DNA of 64,000 nucleotides from Erysipelotrichaceae bacterium 66202529. Its GTDB lineage: Bacteria; Bacillota_I; Bacilli_A; Erysipelotrichales; Erysipelotrichaceae. Positions 23,718 to 33,680 of the stretch are shown one piece after another. Numbering within the stretch: the first letter of the stretch is position 1; each line of letters starts with the position of its first letter. The notes under the pieces are model-generated. The model ran no database searches and was not told where the DNA came from. It saw nothing but the letters and a program-made list of their open reading frames with translations. Both the position numbers and the translations under genes were made by a program. The stretch is from contig CP046174.1 of the NCBI GenBank assembly GCA_017161075.1, forward strand, positions 806,001-870,000, written 5' to 3'.

Positions 23718-26106
23718 ACCTTATTACAGCTATGGAGAAGGAAACATCGTCTACTGTAAGGAATGTATCTGTTATCACTATGAGATCCGTCCGATGAATA
23801 GCCTGTATGCATCTGATCATCAGCTACAGACGCTGATCGACAACCTGCATCGTAAGATCCTGTCTGTCAATATGCCGGGAGCGATCTATATCCTGCCACA
23901 GCGCATCGATGAACAGGGGATCCTAGAGCATTATAAGACGTTATATGAGACGAATGGTGATCCACAGACAGAGAAGCTGTATCGCTCCTTCATGAAGGAT
24001 ATCAAAGCGCAGCTGACAAGTGGTATCAAGTATCGCTATCGGATACACATATGCTTTACAGACAACCGTGATCCATTGAAGAAAAAGTGGTTGAGTGGTT
24101 GGCTGAGCAAGAACGACGATCCGTTGGAAAAGCGGATGGTCGATCTGAGTGAGGTCATCGATGAACAGATATACAAGAAATTGACTATGGATCTGAGTGT
24201 GGAACGACCGGACAAGAAAGAGATACAGCATCTATATGATTATCTGGCGATCCCGATCGAGATACCGATATCCGATTATTACACGATCCCGCAGGCAACG
24301 GAGCTGGAATATCATTATCAGACACTGAAGAACAAAGGTGGATTCCGTGAACTGTATTCCCGTGTGCTCATCGCAGATAAACTCATCCAGGATCGATTGG
24401 AGGATGGGTATCGTGCGAATGTGGCGGTCAATGAGATCCAGCTCTATACCTTCCCTGTCGACACGATCATCAAGTTCGACCTGGAGCATACGCAGACCTT
24501 CAAGAGCAATATGACCGGAAAACGTGAGGAGATCCATAAGAATGCACGCCGTTACTGGCAGAGCAGCGGACGAAAGGACAAGGAAGCACAGAAAGCCTTC
24601 GAGCTTGCGAAGATCGGAGAAGATGTGGATCCATCGATCGAAGATTCCAAGATCCGCTGGCAGATGATGTTACGCATCCGTGCCAATACGCAGGACATGC
24701 TGATGAAGCGCAGCGACAAGCTGCAGAAGAGATTCGAAGGGAAACGGATCCAATTGACGTATGCAATCGGTGAACAGGAACAGCTTGCGGAACACCTATT
24801 CCCATACAAGAACGGCTGTTACCGGTATGTGAATCTAACAGATGTTTTGTACTTTGCGCATTTTAATTTTTTCGGTGGCTTATACATAGGAGAAGCAGAT
24901 AAAGGAGTCGTGCTCACATATACGAGACCTGCAGACCTGCCGGTACGGATCGATATCGAGGCTCCGATCAAGGGATTGACGCAGACAGGTTCCTCTACGG
25001 TGGCCTTTGTCGGAGAGACCGGTTCCGGGAAATCACAGATCGCCAACTACTTTGCACTCCTCTCCATGATCTTCTATGGGCACCGGCTGCTGTTGGTCGA
25101 TCCGAAAGGTGACCGTCACAAGCTCGTGAAGCTGTTGGATCGATTCGGTGATCTGACCTCGCACCTCATCATCGGAGATCCATCTTGTCCAAACGGTATG
25201 TTCGATGCCTTCCTATTACATCCGGATTCTCCCTTAGATGCATTGGCAGCGGCCAAGAATGATATCATCGCCCTGGTGCGTGCCATCAATCCACAGCAGG
25301 AGATCGATCTGATGCAGGTCGATGAAGCATATATGGAACTGAGTGAAGCGATCAACAGTGGAAAGATGACACGGATCACGATGCGAAGATTGGTCGATGT
25401 CATGATGAACAGGGATCCCAAGCTTGCACGCAGTCTGTATTCCCTGCGCAATGATCCGATGGCCCGCCTGTTCTTCGGGGACGATGATACCGATATCTCG
25501 AAGGTGTTCCGTCTCGATCGCCCCTTCAATCTGATCACGTTCGCGAAGATGCCTGTGTATTCCAGAGATTTGGGCACCTATAGCTATGATTCCGGAAATC
25601 TGGAACATCGGATCTTCTCCCTCATCCTGGGAAAGGTCAATGAGATCACGAACATGTTCCTGCGTATGTACAAAGGACAAGCGAAGACGATGCTGTTCGA
25701 TGAGGCAAAACTGTATTCGACAGTCCCGGGTGGTATGTCCGTATTGGTGAACAACAATCTGATCGCAAGATCGGAGCTGTGTGATATGCTGATCATCCTG
25801 CAGAACTGGAGCGATCTTCCGGATTCCATCATCAACAATACCGGGCAGTTCTTCATCGGCAATATGAAGAGCAAGGACGAGATCCAGCGTATTCTGTGCC
25901 ATTTCGATCTGGATGGCAATTCCACGCTTTCCGCTATCCTGCAGGATCGAACGAAGGAGGAAGGTGTCGACCAGGCAAAGCAACACAATTTCTTATACTG
26001 TGATTACAACAACCGAAAGTGCCTGACGAAGATGGCGATCCTTCCGATGTTCTCGGATGCCTTCCGCACCTTCAAGGATATCGATGAACAGGAGACGGAG
26101 TCATGA
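23707..26106 (+). CDS. VirB4-like conjugation ATPase (TcpF/Orf16 type)
   Basis: 799 residues. The C-terminal half holds VGETGSGKSQIAN (Walker A, about 435-447), LLVDPKGDRHKL after it, and TMLFDEAKLYS (Walker B, about 660). The N-terminal 400 residues form the VirB4-type domain. It powers assembly and substrate transfer. GTG start in overlap with the TcpE gene. It ends in an ATGA overlap with the VirB6-like gene, so it is strongly coupled. Confidence 0.85.
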   Translation: MYVEPYYSYGEGNIVYCKECICYHYEIRPMNSLYASDHQLQTLIDNLHRKILSVNMPGAIYILPQRIDEQGILEHYKTLYETNGDPQTEKLYRSFMKDIKAQLTSGIKYRYRIHICFTDNRDPLKKKWLSGWLSKNDDPLEKRMVDLSEVIDEQIYKKLTMDLSVERPDKKEIQHLYDYLAIPIEIPISDYYTIPQATELEYHYQTLKNKGGFRELYSRVLIADKLIQDRLEDGYRANVAVNEIQLYTFPVDTIIKFDLEHTQTFKSNMTGKREEIHKNARRYWQSSGRKDKEAQKAFELAKIGEDVDPSIEDSKIRWQMMLRIRANTQDMLMKRSDKLQKRFEGKRIQLTYAIGEQEQLAEHLFPYKNGCYRYVNLTDVLYFAHFNFFGGLYIGEADKGVVLTYTRPADLPVRIDIEAPIKGLTQTGSSTVAFVGETGSGKSQIANYFALLSMIFYGHRLLLVDPKGDRHKLVKLLDRFGDLTSHLIIGDPSCPNGMFDAFLLHPDSPLDALAAAKNDIIALVRAINPQQEIDLMQVDEAYMELSEAINSGKMTRITMRRLVDVMMNRDPKLARSLYSLRNDPMARLFFGDDDTDISKVFRLDRPFNLITFAKMPVYSRDLGTYSYDSGNLEHRIFSLILGKVNEITNMFLRMYKGQAKTMLFDEAKLYSTVPGGMSVLVNNNLIARSELCDMLIILQNWSDLPDSIINNTGQFFIGNMKSKDEIQRILCHFDLDGNSTLSAILQDRTKEEGVDQAKQHNFLYCDYNNRKCLTKMAILPMFSDAFRTFKDIDEQETES

Positions 26107-28418
26107 GGTGGCGTAGATGCCTCACCATCCTGAGCTTGCTGTTCCTGCTGCTGTTCCCGACAGGGATCCATGCGGAATCTATGGATGGAGCGATCGGCAA
26201 CGGTAATTCTCCCGGAGAGACGACAGCAGAGAAGAACGATAAAGAAAAGGCAGATACCAATACTTCTGATTTTCTCTCGGATGCGATCCTCAGTTTAGAT
26301 AAAGATACGAGAAAAAAAGAAATGGACCGGGATTATATCAAGAATCTCTATAATTCCAGTATGACAGCGAAGACCAAAGGGCTCAACCTGCTTGATGGGG
26401 ATTCCATCGTCACATGTTTCATGAATCTGATAACGCTGCTTCTGGAAATGATCGGGTTCGTGATCACCTTCTTCGTGTTGACGATCTATAACCTGGTATC
26501 CTCCAGCTTTTTGGGGACCGTCATACAGGGGATCTTTGATATGATCGACAAGGTCGTTTTCGATTGGAGCGATCCTGATTCCTGGATCAATAAAGTGCTC
26601 CTGATAGCTGCATTGTCCTCTATCCTGTATAAGCTCATCAAAGACTTTACCAGGATCGTGCGATGGCAACAGATCGTACAGATCGTGCTTACCGCCTTCC
26701 TATCGATGACCTTCATCACCTTCATCGGTCAGAATGGACGCAAGATTGCAAATGGGTTTGAGGAAGTGACAACACAGATGTTGACGGAAACTTTCGTATT
26801 CGGAGAAAAAAAGGAAGATCCGGAGATCATGAACAAGCAGAACATCTTCGATATCTTGCAGAAACAGCCGTTCATGGTACGACATTTCGGTACGACAGAT
26901 CTTGCGAAGATCGCCGGATCGGACGATAAGGATGCTATCGAAAAGGTAGAAAAGCGAGTACAGCGCCTCCTGAACGATCCATCACAAGATCATGCGGAGG
27001 ATGAATATGACAAGTTCGGAAATCATGTGATCACGCATGATGGTGGTTCCGCAATGCGGGTCTTGGGACTCTCCTTCGTCTTGTTAGTACATCGTGGAGC
27101 GATCAGTATCGTCATCGCAGCGATCTGTATCGGCTTGGGAGCTGTAAAGGCCGCAAAATATATCGTTCTGGGATTGAGTGTGTATCAGCTCATTTGGTGG
27201 CTGCTCAAGCATGGACGAAAAGCTCGCCAATGGTTCACAGACAGGCTCCTATGGTGCATGGTCACGATCTTTGCGGATATCCTGTTCAGTATGGCGCTGT
27301 TCTTCCTGGTAGAATTATGCACGAAGATATCCGCTTACAGTGTCCTGCTCATGCTGGCAGTCGATGTGATCCTCATCGTCCTGCTCAGATTCGTGATCAA
27401 GAATCTGCCGACGATCATGTCAAAGCTGATGGAAGATGGGAAGATCGTGGCAGAAGGAATGCTGTTGGGCTCCTCTCCGATGTCGACGTACCGACAGTTG
27501 AAAGGCTCTGCTTCACAAAGTGATGCGTTTGATGGTGGCGGTGAAGGAAACGGCAGTGGCACAGGTGGCTATGGAGAAAGTGATGATCGTGATCTTCGTG
27601 ATCATGATGATCCATATGATAGCAGCTATGATGACGACGCCTTGCGAGATGAAAAAGATCCCGATATGTATTCGAACGATATACAGGATGATGTGGACTC
27701 TGCGGATCATGAGGAAGCACCTGCAGATGGTGCCAGTGAATCGGCAGGACAGGCTGGTCCGGACACAAGTAGTGAGGGTGCGCCTACAGAAGCAGAGAGT
27801 GAAACAGAAGGATCTGATGAAATGACTTCTGAGACACAGGAAGACATCGATGGTGGGGCACAGGAAACGGATCCGGGAGATGGTGAACCATTCGATGAAG
27901 AACATGCAGCTGACATACAGAACATGAGTGCAGAAACGCAGGAAGAGGAAGACCTGAGCGATGAAGTGGATATGTCGGAAGAAGATATGTCGGATATCGA
28001 TATGGACGATGACGATGATCTTATCGAGGATGCAGGAGCCCCGGATCTCTCAGATGTGGAAGGAGTTCCGGAAACAGTGGATCCTGAAACAGAAGATGAT
28101 CTGAAAGATTGCTCGGATAATGATCCTATTCCTACAGAAGCTGCGAACCATACGGATCCTGAAGGAACAGCGGAAGAGACATCGTCAGCTTCCATAGAAG
28201 ATAGCACAGAAGTAGAAATGAACACAGAACCTACACAAGCTACGCAGCAGCCGGATGATCCAAACAGTGTGCCTGCAGGAACGGATGTCGTCGAAGGAGG
28301 ACAAGAGATCGGACCGATAAACGAACAGGATGTGCCAGCAGAACATGAGGCTTCAACAAAACCGGAAGAGGATACACTGCCGCAGGAAGAGGAGAACCTC
28401 CTGAATGAAGACGATTAA
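26103..28418 (+). CDS. VirB6-like channel protein with long acidic tail (TcpH position)
   Basis: 771 residues. Signal peptide (ending near IHAES), a polytopic region of about six spans (about 100-130, 155-175, 190-210, 320-350, 370-395, 405-425), then about 290 residues extremely rich in Asp/Glu with Ser/Thr (about 480-771) and no hydrophobic segment. TcpH/TrbL/VirB6 proteins form the inner channel; the acidic tail is unusually long. The many minus-strand frames over it are shadows of GAT/GAA-rich codons. Confidence 0.75.
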   Translation: MRWRRCLTILSLLFLLLFPTGIHAESMDGAIGNGNSPGETTAEKNDKEKADTNTSDFLSDAILSLDKDTRKKEMDRDYIKNLYNSSMTAKTKGLNLLDGDSIVTCFMNLITLLLEMIGFVITFFVLTIYNLVSSSFLGTVIQGIFDMIDKVVFDWSDPDSWINKVLLIAALSSILYKLIKDFTRIVRWQQIVQIVLTAFLSMTFITFIGQNGRKIANGFEEVTTQMLTETFVFGEKKEDPEIMNKQNIFDILQKQPFMVRHFGTTDLAKIAGSDDKDAIEKVEKRVQRLLNDPSQDHAEDEYDKFGNHVITHDGGSAMRVLGLSFVLLVHRGAISIVIAAICIGLGAVKAAKYIVLGLSVYQLIWWLLKHGRKARQWFTDRLLWCMVTIFADILFSMALFFLVELCTKISAYSVLLMLAVDVILIVLLRFVIKNLPTIMSKLMEDGKIVAEGMLLGSSPMSTYRQLKGSASQSDAFDGGGEGNGSGTGGYGESDDRDLRDHDDPYDSSYDDDALRDEKDPDMYSNDIQDDVDSADHEEAPADGASESAGQAGPDTSSEGAPTEAESETEGSDEMTSETQEDIDGGAQETDPGDGEPFDEEHAADIQNMSAETQEEEDLSDEVDMSEEDMSDIDMDDDDDLIEDAGAPDLSDVEGVPETVDPETEDDLKDCSDNDPIPTEAANHTDPEGTAEETSSASIEDSTEVEMNTEPTQATQQPDDPNSVPAGTDVVEGGQEIGPINEQDVPAEHEASTKPEEDTLPQEEENLLNEDD

Positions 28419-29469
28419 GAAGCTCCTTCTCCTTTTCCTTCCCCTTATCATTATCATGATGATGTTTCTGATGTTCCTTGGCGGTGGTGTGAGAGATGGG
28501 AATGAGACGCCCAAAAACAACCTCAGTTCCTCCGTCGAATATTATCGTCCCTATGTGTCCAAGATCGCCAAGCTCGAAGGCATGGAAGATTATGTGGATC
28601 TGATCCTGGCAGTGATGCAGGTAGAATCCGGTGGGACAGGCGGTGATCCTATGCAGGCATCGGAAGGGCCGTTCAACAAAAAATATCCGCAGATACCCAA
28701 TGGGATCAAGGATCCGCATTACTCGATCCGCTGCGGGATCAAAGAGCTGCAGGATTGCCTGAAAAGGGCGAAGGTCAAGGATGCATCCGATGAAGGTCGC
28801 ATCCGGGTGGCATTAGGCGGATATAATTTCGGAAATGGATTCATCGAATGGATCGATCGTGAAAAAGGTGGACGATGGACACTGGAAGCAGCACAGGAAT
28901 TTTCCGATATCATGAAGGGAAAGACCGGATGGAGCGTCTATGGAGATCCTCCTTATGCCGATAAGGTGATGTCCTACTATGACGCATTGGATTTTATCAG
29001 CGGGGACGGTACCCTGATCCCGCCATTGAAGGGCTACACGCTCACCAGTGGGTATGGGAATCGACCATCGATCGGTGACTTCCATTATGGTGTCGATCTG
29101 GATGGCTCCTATGGTGCATCGATCTACGCTCCCGGTGATGCGAAGGTATATCAGGCATCCTCGAGCTGTCCTGCAGATGGAGGATACCTTGGGAATATGT
29201 GTCCGGGTGGTGCTTATGCCGGTGCCGGAAACTTTGTCCAGCTGAAGATGAAGTATAAAGGAAAAGAACTCTATATCCTGCTTTGCCATATGAAGGATGT
29301 GGACGTCAAGACAGGACAGAGCGTAAAGAAAGGACAACGGATCGGCAGCCAGGGACATTCTGGAAATTCGACAGCATCCCATGTACATATGGAGATGCAT
29401 TTCTCAACCCCTGTGATCGCAACGACAGAAGGTAGTGTGGATCCGGAAACATACATCAAATTCAAATAA
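28405..29469 (+). CDS. Bifunctional wall hydrolase: lysozyme-like plus M23 peptidase
   Basis: 354 residues. Membrane anchor (about 5-28), a transglycosylase-type domain with VMQVESGGTG (catalytic Glu about 74) and VALGGYNFGNGF, and a C-terminal M23 domain: HYGVDLDG, LCHMKD, and SHVHMEM, the zinc-binding His/Asp set. Opens peptidoglycan locally for the transfer channel (CwlT/TcpG type). Overlaps the preceding gene by 14 bp. Confidence 0.88.
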   Translation: MKTIKKLLLLFLPLIIIMMMFLMFLGGGVRDGNETPKNNLSSSVEYYRPYVSKIAKLEGMEDYVDLILAVMQVESGGTGGDPMQASEGPFNKKYPQIPNGIKDPHYSIRCGIKELQDCLKRAKVKDASDEGRIRVALGGYNFGNGFIEWIDREKGGRWTLEAAQEFSDIMKGKTGWSVYGDPPYADKVMSYYDALDFISGDGTLIPPLKGYTLTSGYGNRPSIGDFHYGVDLDGSYGASIYAPGDAKVYQASSSCPADGGYLGNMCPGGAYAGAGNFVQLKMKYKGKELYILLCHMKDVDVKTGQSVKKGQRIGSQGHSGNSTASHVHMEMHFSTPVIATTEGSVDPETYIKFK

Positions 29470-29481
29470 TGGAGGCTACAT

Positions 29482-30072
29482 ATGGAAAAGAAAACGATCG
29501 TGTCTATGGGGATCCTCATAGCTGTGATAGCAGCATTTCTATGGATGAATCAGCCATCGGAAACGAAGGTGAGCTCGCAGCAGAGCAGTACGACGATACA
29601 GAAAAAGCTAACAACGGAGCCATCTCCTCAGTCGGATGTTCCCAATGATGTGGAAGAGGCTTGTAAGAGCGCAGCAGAACGCTTCGTGAGAGTGAAGACC
29701 GAAGGCCGCAGCAGTGATATCTTCCTGGATCGTATCGAACCGGTCAAGGAACTTCTCAGCGACGACTTGTACCAGTCACTGGTACCGGATCTGAGTAAGG
29801 AAGAGCTTGCGGCCATGCGAAGAGAGAGTAAACGTATCAAGAAAGAAGAAACGACAGAAACACAAGTCACATCGATGGACAGCGCTATCGACAGGATAGC
29901 CGATGATGACTTTGAAGTTTATGTCATCTACACTGCACAGACACAGCATGCGGACAGGAACGATACGAGCCGGTATCTGGTCCGGATGCGTGTACAGTGG
30001 ATCGATGGGAAAGCGAGGATCTATAAGATGGTAGAAGAGAGCAGCCTGGGAAACGGCTTCTATGAAAAGTAA
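29482..30072 (+). CDS. Membrane-anchored accessory transfer protein
   Basis: 196 residues. N-terminal span (about 6-23), low-complexity linker (Ser/Gln/Thr), then a domain of about 140 residues with a fold-like pattern similar to NTF2/VirB8 domains (EACKSAAERFVRVKTEGRS, YTAQTQHADRNDTSRYLVRM). Unusual in that its coding sequence contains palindrome copy 10. Part of the transfer operon. Confidence 0.6.
   Translation: MEKKTIVSMGILIAVIAAFLWMNQPSETKVSSQQSSTTIQKKLTTEPSPQSDVPNDVEEACKSAAERFVRVKTEGRSSDIFLDRIEPVKELLSDDLYQSLVPDLSKEELAAMRRESKRIKKEETTETQVTSMDSAIDRIADDDFEVYVIYTAQTQHADRNDTSRYLVRMRVQWIDGKARIYKMVEESSLGNGFYEK
29769..29785. promoter_or_regulatory. 17-bp palindrome copy 10 (inside a gene)
   Basis: GTACCAGTCACTGGTAC, perfect, within the coding sequence of the 29482 gene, where it encodes part of LYQSLVPD. 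Its presence in a coding region argues against a pure promoter-operator role and for a centromere-like one. Confidence 0.8.
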
Positions 30073-30086
30073 GAGGAGGATCCGAT

Positions 30087-30557
30087 ATGACAGGAAGGAA
30101 AGCGGACATCATCCATCGTTTATATGAACTACAGGAAAAGATGGAAGAGAGCGAAGGATATTGGAAAGATGCCCTGGAAAGATGTGCCCTTATGGAAAGT
30201 GAGGAATACGAGGAACAGTATCAGACCCTGTATCAGGAATATTGGGACATCATGATGAAGGAAGTAGAAGAAAGGTGGCGCAAGTATGTGGAGGGGATCC
30301 TTGGTGATGGCCATTTTACAGAAAAGATATATGTGGAAGAATTGGAGATGATCATGGAGGCAGACGGTAAGCTCGTGGATGAATATCAGGGATACATCCT
30401 GCGCTCCGGCATGGATCCATTCGGTACGCTGACCTATTGGATCAAATCTCCGGATGGTGAACCGGTAGAAGAAAGTTTCGACTTCATAAGCGATGCAGAT
30501 GCGATCATATCGTTTCGTGACATGGTCGATCGAAACGAGTTTATTGAGATGAGGTGA
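30087..30557 (+). CDS. Hypothetical acidic transfer-operon protein
   Basis: 156 residues, Glu/Tyr-rich coiled-coil N-terminal half (about 5-70: ELQEKMEESEGYWKDA), then a beta-rich half. No motif recognised. SD AGAGGAGG. Confidence 0.55.
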   Translation: MTGRKADIIHRLYELQEKMEESEGYWKDALERCALMESEEYEEQYQTLYQEYWDIMMKEVEERWRKYVEGILGDGHFTEKIYVEELEMIMEADGKLVDEYQGYILRSGMDPFGTLTYWIKSPDGEPVEESFDFISDADAIISFRDMVDRNEFIEMR

Positions 30558-30561
30558 AGAT

Positions 30562-30822
30562 ATGGTGCTAGAAGAAATATTGAAACATGATGAGACGTTC
30601 CGCTATCAGCTCCTCTCCCGGATGGTGGAGGACTGTAACTATTATCTGGGATATGGCAACCGAAATGCCAAGGACCTTTGGGCCAATGATGAATGGGAAC
30701 AGATTGAGATCATGCAGGCCTTGTATGAGAGTTTTCCTCCTGAAAAGAAACCGGAATGGCTCACACCGGACGATATCCTGGGATATGGAGAACGGATGCT
30801 TACTCCTCTTGGAGAGATATAG
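30562..30822 (+). CDS. Small acidic hypothetical protein
   Basis: 86 residues, with NYYLGYGNRNAKDLWANDE and a long helix ending PPEKKPEWLTPDDI. Part of the tightly packed operon. This sequence pattern recalls LPD11-like domain proteins of mobile elements, but that is a guess. Confidence 0.55.
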   Translation: MVLEEILKHDETFRYQLLSRMVEDCNYYLGYGNRNAKDLWANDEWEQIEIMQALYESFPPEKKPEWLTPDDILGYGERMLTPLGEI

Positions 30823-30841
30823 GTGTTAGGAGGAATGCGGA

Positions 30842-32995
30842 ATGTTATATCAGATATTACCAAGATATGATCATCAGTTCCAGGTAGATACGATGCGGAT
30901 GTTCTTGAAGACATTGTCCGGAACGAAAAGGCGTCGCTCGTTGCGAGATCGTCTATCGAAGCTCTTCGATCCAAACTGTATCCTGGATTATCGCTTCATC
31001 ATCGATTGCGACGGTAAGGATCAAACGGATGGGATGATCTCTTTCTACTTACAGGTGAGTGATGAAAGAGAGAATGGGCTCGTCCTGAACAGTCTGCAGA
31101 ACATGTTCCAGGATAAGGCGAACGTATTCGAAGCGGTGAGACCGCTCACGCCGTATACGACAGTACATACCTTGTTTACGGATGATGTGCTGGATCATGC
31201 GAAGAAAGATACGAAAAAGAGCCTTGCGACCTTCCGGGATGATCAGATCTTCTTGTTCATCCTGGGGACGATGCGCAACAAGACGAGGATCACGATCGAT
31301 TTCAGTGTCGAAAAGAATTTCAGTGCAACGAAGAGCATGTTACGAGGCGTGAGTACGGATGTCGATGTGCAGGTGATGATCAAGGTATCCGGAAAGACGA
31401 GATACCAGAGAAACCAGATCCTGGAGATCACGAATACGATCATCAACCTGACAGCAGGAGAAAAGGAGCTTCGGGCGATCTATCGGGATACTTATAAATT
31501 TTCCAAACTGACAGGAAACGAACTGATGAACCTGTTTCAGATCCCGACCTTCTACAATAAGAAGGATCTTGAGATCCTGAAACGGATACACAAACTTGAG
31601 ATCGGTCAGCGGACATTGAAGGAGGAAGAATTTGCGTCCGGGATCAAATGCGGACATGTCTATCATCCGATGCAGGATCGTGTGGTCTTTCTGAAGCAGC
31701 TCCAGCTGCGTAAACATATGGTCATCTCCGGACAGACCGGTTCCGGAAAATCTAGCTTTGCGGAGGAGATGATGCGCGATATCCTGACATCCATCGTACA
31801 GGGGAAAAAGAACATACCGGGTTTCACGTTCTTCGATCCTGCAGAGACCAGTGTGCTGGGCGTCATCGATATGATGCTGAAGCTGCAGGCGGATGGTCAT
31901 GATATCACGAAGCTGCGTGAAAAGATCCATTATATCGATTTTGGGTATGAGGATTGTATCTTTCCTATCTCCTTATTGAATAAGGATGTCCCCTCTACCG
32001 AGATCCTGGACTATTTCCGGATGTTGTTCGGTTCCGCAGTCACTGTACAGGTAGACCGTATGATCACCAGTGCGATCAATACGATCCTGCTGGATGAAGA
32101 GGAGCATACGATCATGGATGTCCCGAAGATGTTTCAGAATGAAACGATGCGTGAGCGACTGTATGAGCGACTGAAGGATAATGTATATGCGGATGATGCA
32201 TGTGCCTTCCTAAAGGGACGCTTCGATAAACAGCAGGTAGATCCCATCCTGAACCGTACCGATCCTTTCATCAATACACCGAAGAAGAAGCTCATGTTCG
32301 GTATGCATAGTAAGTATGATGGCTTGCGCAAGGTCCGTGAATGGATCGAAAAAGGTGATATCATCTTATTCAATCTGAAAGGTCTCAATGACAATGATCT
32401 ACGGATCATCGTCGGATATATTTCTTTAAAATATTATCTGATCGGTCTGAAGCGTCCGGATAATTCACGTCTGCATCTGACCTTCATCGATGAATGTCAT
32501 AAGGTGCAGTTCGATATCTACGAGCGCTGGTTGGCGGAGCTGAGGAAAGGTGGTATGGCACTGATCCCGATGACACAATATCTGGAACAGTTCCAGCAAG
32601 GCTTCCTGAAGGCTATCCTTGGGAATGCCGGTACGAAGGTGACCTTCCGGCAGGGGCGTGATGGAGCCGTGCGTATGTCCGCAAACCTTCCCGGCCATCC
32701 GGATATCGATGGTCTGCAGGGACTTCCCGACCGGATCGGATATGTATCTACAGAAGATAACCGTATCGCAAAAACGGTACTCGTAGAAGTGGATCCGCCA
32801 TATCGGTATAATGCCGGTAAGGTTGTACCACATATCGAAGGCAGGAACGTACAGGCAGAGATGAATATCGAAAAGAATCGCAATGAAGCACGCAGCTTGA
32901 TGCGGCGTGACTTCCTGTCGAAGGAAGATGCAGAAAAGATCGTATTCCGTAAAATAAAAAGACGAAAGAAAGGTGATGGAGAATGGGACGGATAA
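30842..32995 (+). CDS. Second conjugation ATPase, probable coupling-type protein
   Basis: 717 residues. Walker A VISGQTGSGKSSF near 294-306, Walker B LTFIDECHK near 540-548, and a downstream IPMTQYLEQF near 570, as in VirD4/TraG-like or HerA-like transfer ATPases. The N-terminal 250 residues are not membrane-spanning, so docking would be through partner proteins. With the VirB4-like gene this gives the two ATPases expected of a type IV transfer system. SD AGGAGG. Confidence 0.75.
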   Translation: MLYQILPRYDHQFQVDTMRMFLKTLSGTKRRRSLRDRLSKLFDPNCILDYRFIIDCDGKDQTDGMISFYLQVSDERENGLVLNSLQNMFQDKANVFEAVRPLTPYTTVHTLFTDDVLDHAKKDTKKSLATFRDDQIFLFILGTMRNKTRITIDFSVEKNFSATKSMLRGVSTDVDVQVMIKVSGKTRYQRNQILEITNTIINLTAGEKELRAIYRDTYKFSKLTGNELMNLFQIPTFYNKKDLEILKRIHKLEIGQRTLKEEEFASGIKCGHVYHPMQDRVVFLKQLQLRKHMVISGQTGSGKSSFAEEMMRDILTSIVQGKKNIPGFTFFDPAETSVLGVIDMMLKLQADGHDITKLREKIHYIDFGYEDCIFPISLLNKDVPSTEILDYFRMLFGSAVTVQVDRMITSAINTILLDEEEHTIMDVPKMFQNETMRERLYERLKDNVYADDACAFLKGRFDKQQVDPILNRTDPFINTPKKKLMFGMHSKYDGLRKVREWIEKGDIILFNLKGLNDNDLRIIVGYISLKYYLIGLKRPDNSRLHLTFIDECHKVQFDIYERWLAELRKGGMALIPMTQYLEQFQQGFLKAILGNAGTKVTFRQGRDGAVRMSANLPGHPDIDGLQGLPDRIGYVSTEDNRIAKTVLVEVDPPYRYNAGKVVPHIEGRNVQAEMNIEKNRNEARSLMRRDFLSKEDAEKIVFRKIKRRKKGDGEWDG

Positions 32996-33324
32996 GATTT
33001 CTACTGTATAAGATATCGCAGCTCCTCCAAAAGGGACAACGCCGACCGGTGATCCTGATCTCATCGATCCTTGGATTGTTCATCTTCTTTCAGTTCATGA
33101 CAAGGATCAGTGATTCCTACCTGCTGCTGAGCGTGCAGCAGGTATTCCGGGATACATGGAAAGCATTGCAGGCTGAGCAAGTCGGAGGACTTACGATTGT
33201 ATTCATCTGTGCTATCTTGGGATATGGTGGATATCGATATTACGGCAGGATACAGACGGCCATCACTATCTGTTATGCGATCATCTTCATCCTCGCTATC
33301 TTGCCGTTCATCATGTCGATGTAG
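32983..33324 (+). CDS. Small membrane protein ending the transfer operon
   Basis: 113 residues. Three membrane spans (about 22-38, 68-82, 92-110) and a basic start (MGRIRFLLYKI). Overlaps the ATPase gene by 13 bp. It could help to anchor the ATPase, which lacks its own spans. No family recognised. Confidence 0.55.
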   Translation: MGRIRFLLYKISQLLQKGQRRPVILISSILGLFIFFQFMTRISDSYLLLSVQQVFRDTWKALQAEQVGGLTIVFICAILGYGGYRYYGRIQTAITICYAIIFILAILPFIMSM

Positions 33325-33680
33325 AATAAAAAACAGCGGTATTTACTATGCCGGTTACTGTGCCGAGAGCTATGCCTACCACTATGCCTATATATATTCG
33401 ATATATGTCATATATTTTTGCCTTAAAGCCCTTTATTTAAAGGCTTATTTGCACATTGAAAGATTTAGAAATTACCTTATTTTACCTTATAAAATAATAT
33501 AAACTATAACAACCTTATGGAACGCTGCTTTATGCCTTATATCAGAACCTTAAATCACTCTATCCTCATACATATCTATCTCATGATACAACTATATATA
33601 CTATTTGATACTACTGTATAGATATAGTTACTATTACTCTTATATAACTATTATTATGATAACTAAAGGAGGAATCATTA
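33325..33680. other. AT-rich non-coding region with CCTTA repeats (oriT/origin candidate)
   Basis: 356 bp with no supported gene. CCTTA occurs at 33421, 33475, 33485, 33513, 33535 and 33548, five of the six within 80 bp and all in one orientation. Next come many ACTAT/TATA runs. It lies directly upstream of the replication-relaxation-like gene, a plausible place for an origin of transfer or replication. Confidence 0.4.

Noticed and set aside
25234..25986. 250-residue minus-strand frame antisense to the VirB4-like gene
   Set aside because: Shadow of a conserved ATPase gene; no SD and no family pattern.
27415..28225. Several long frames opposite the acidic tail of the VirB6-like gene
   Set aside because: They are made of His/Ser/Arg runs that mirror GAT/GAA codons.
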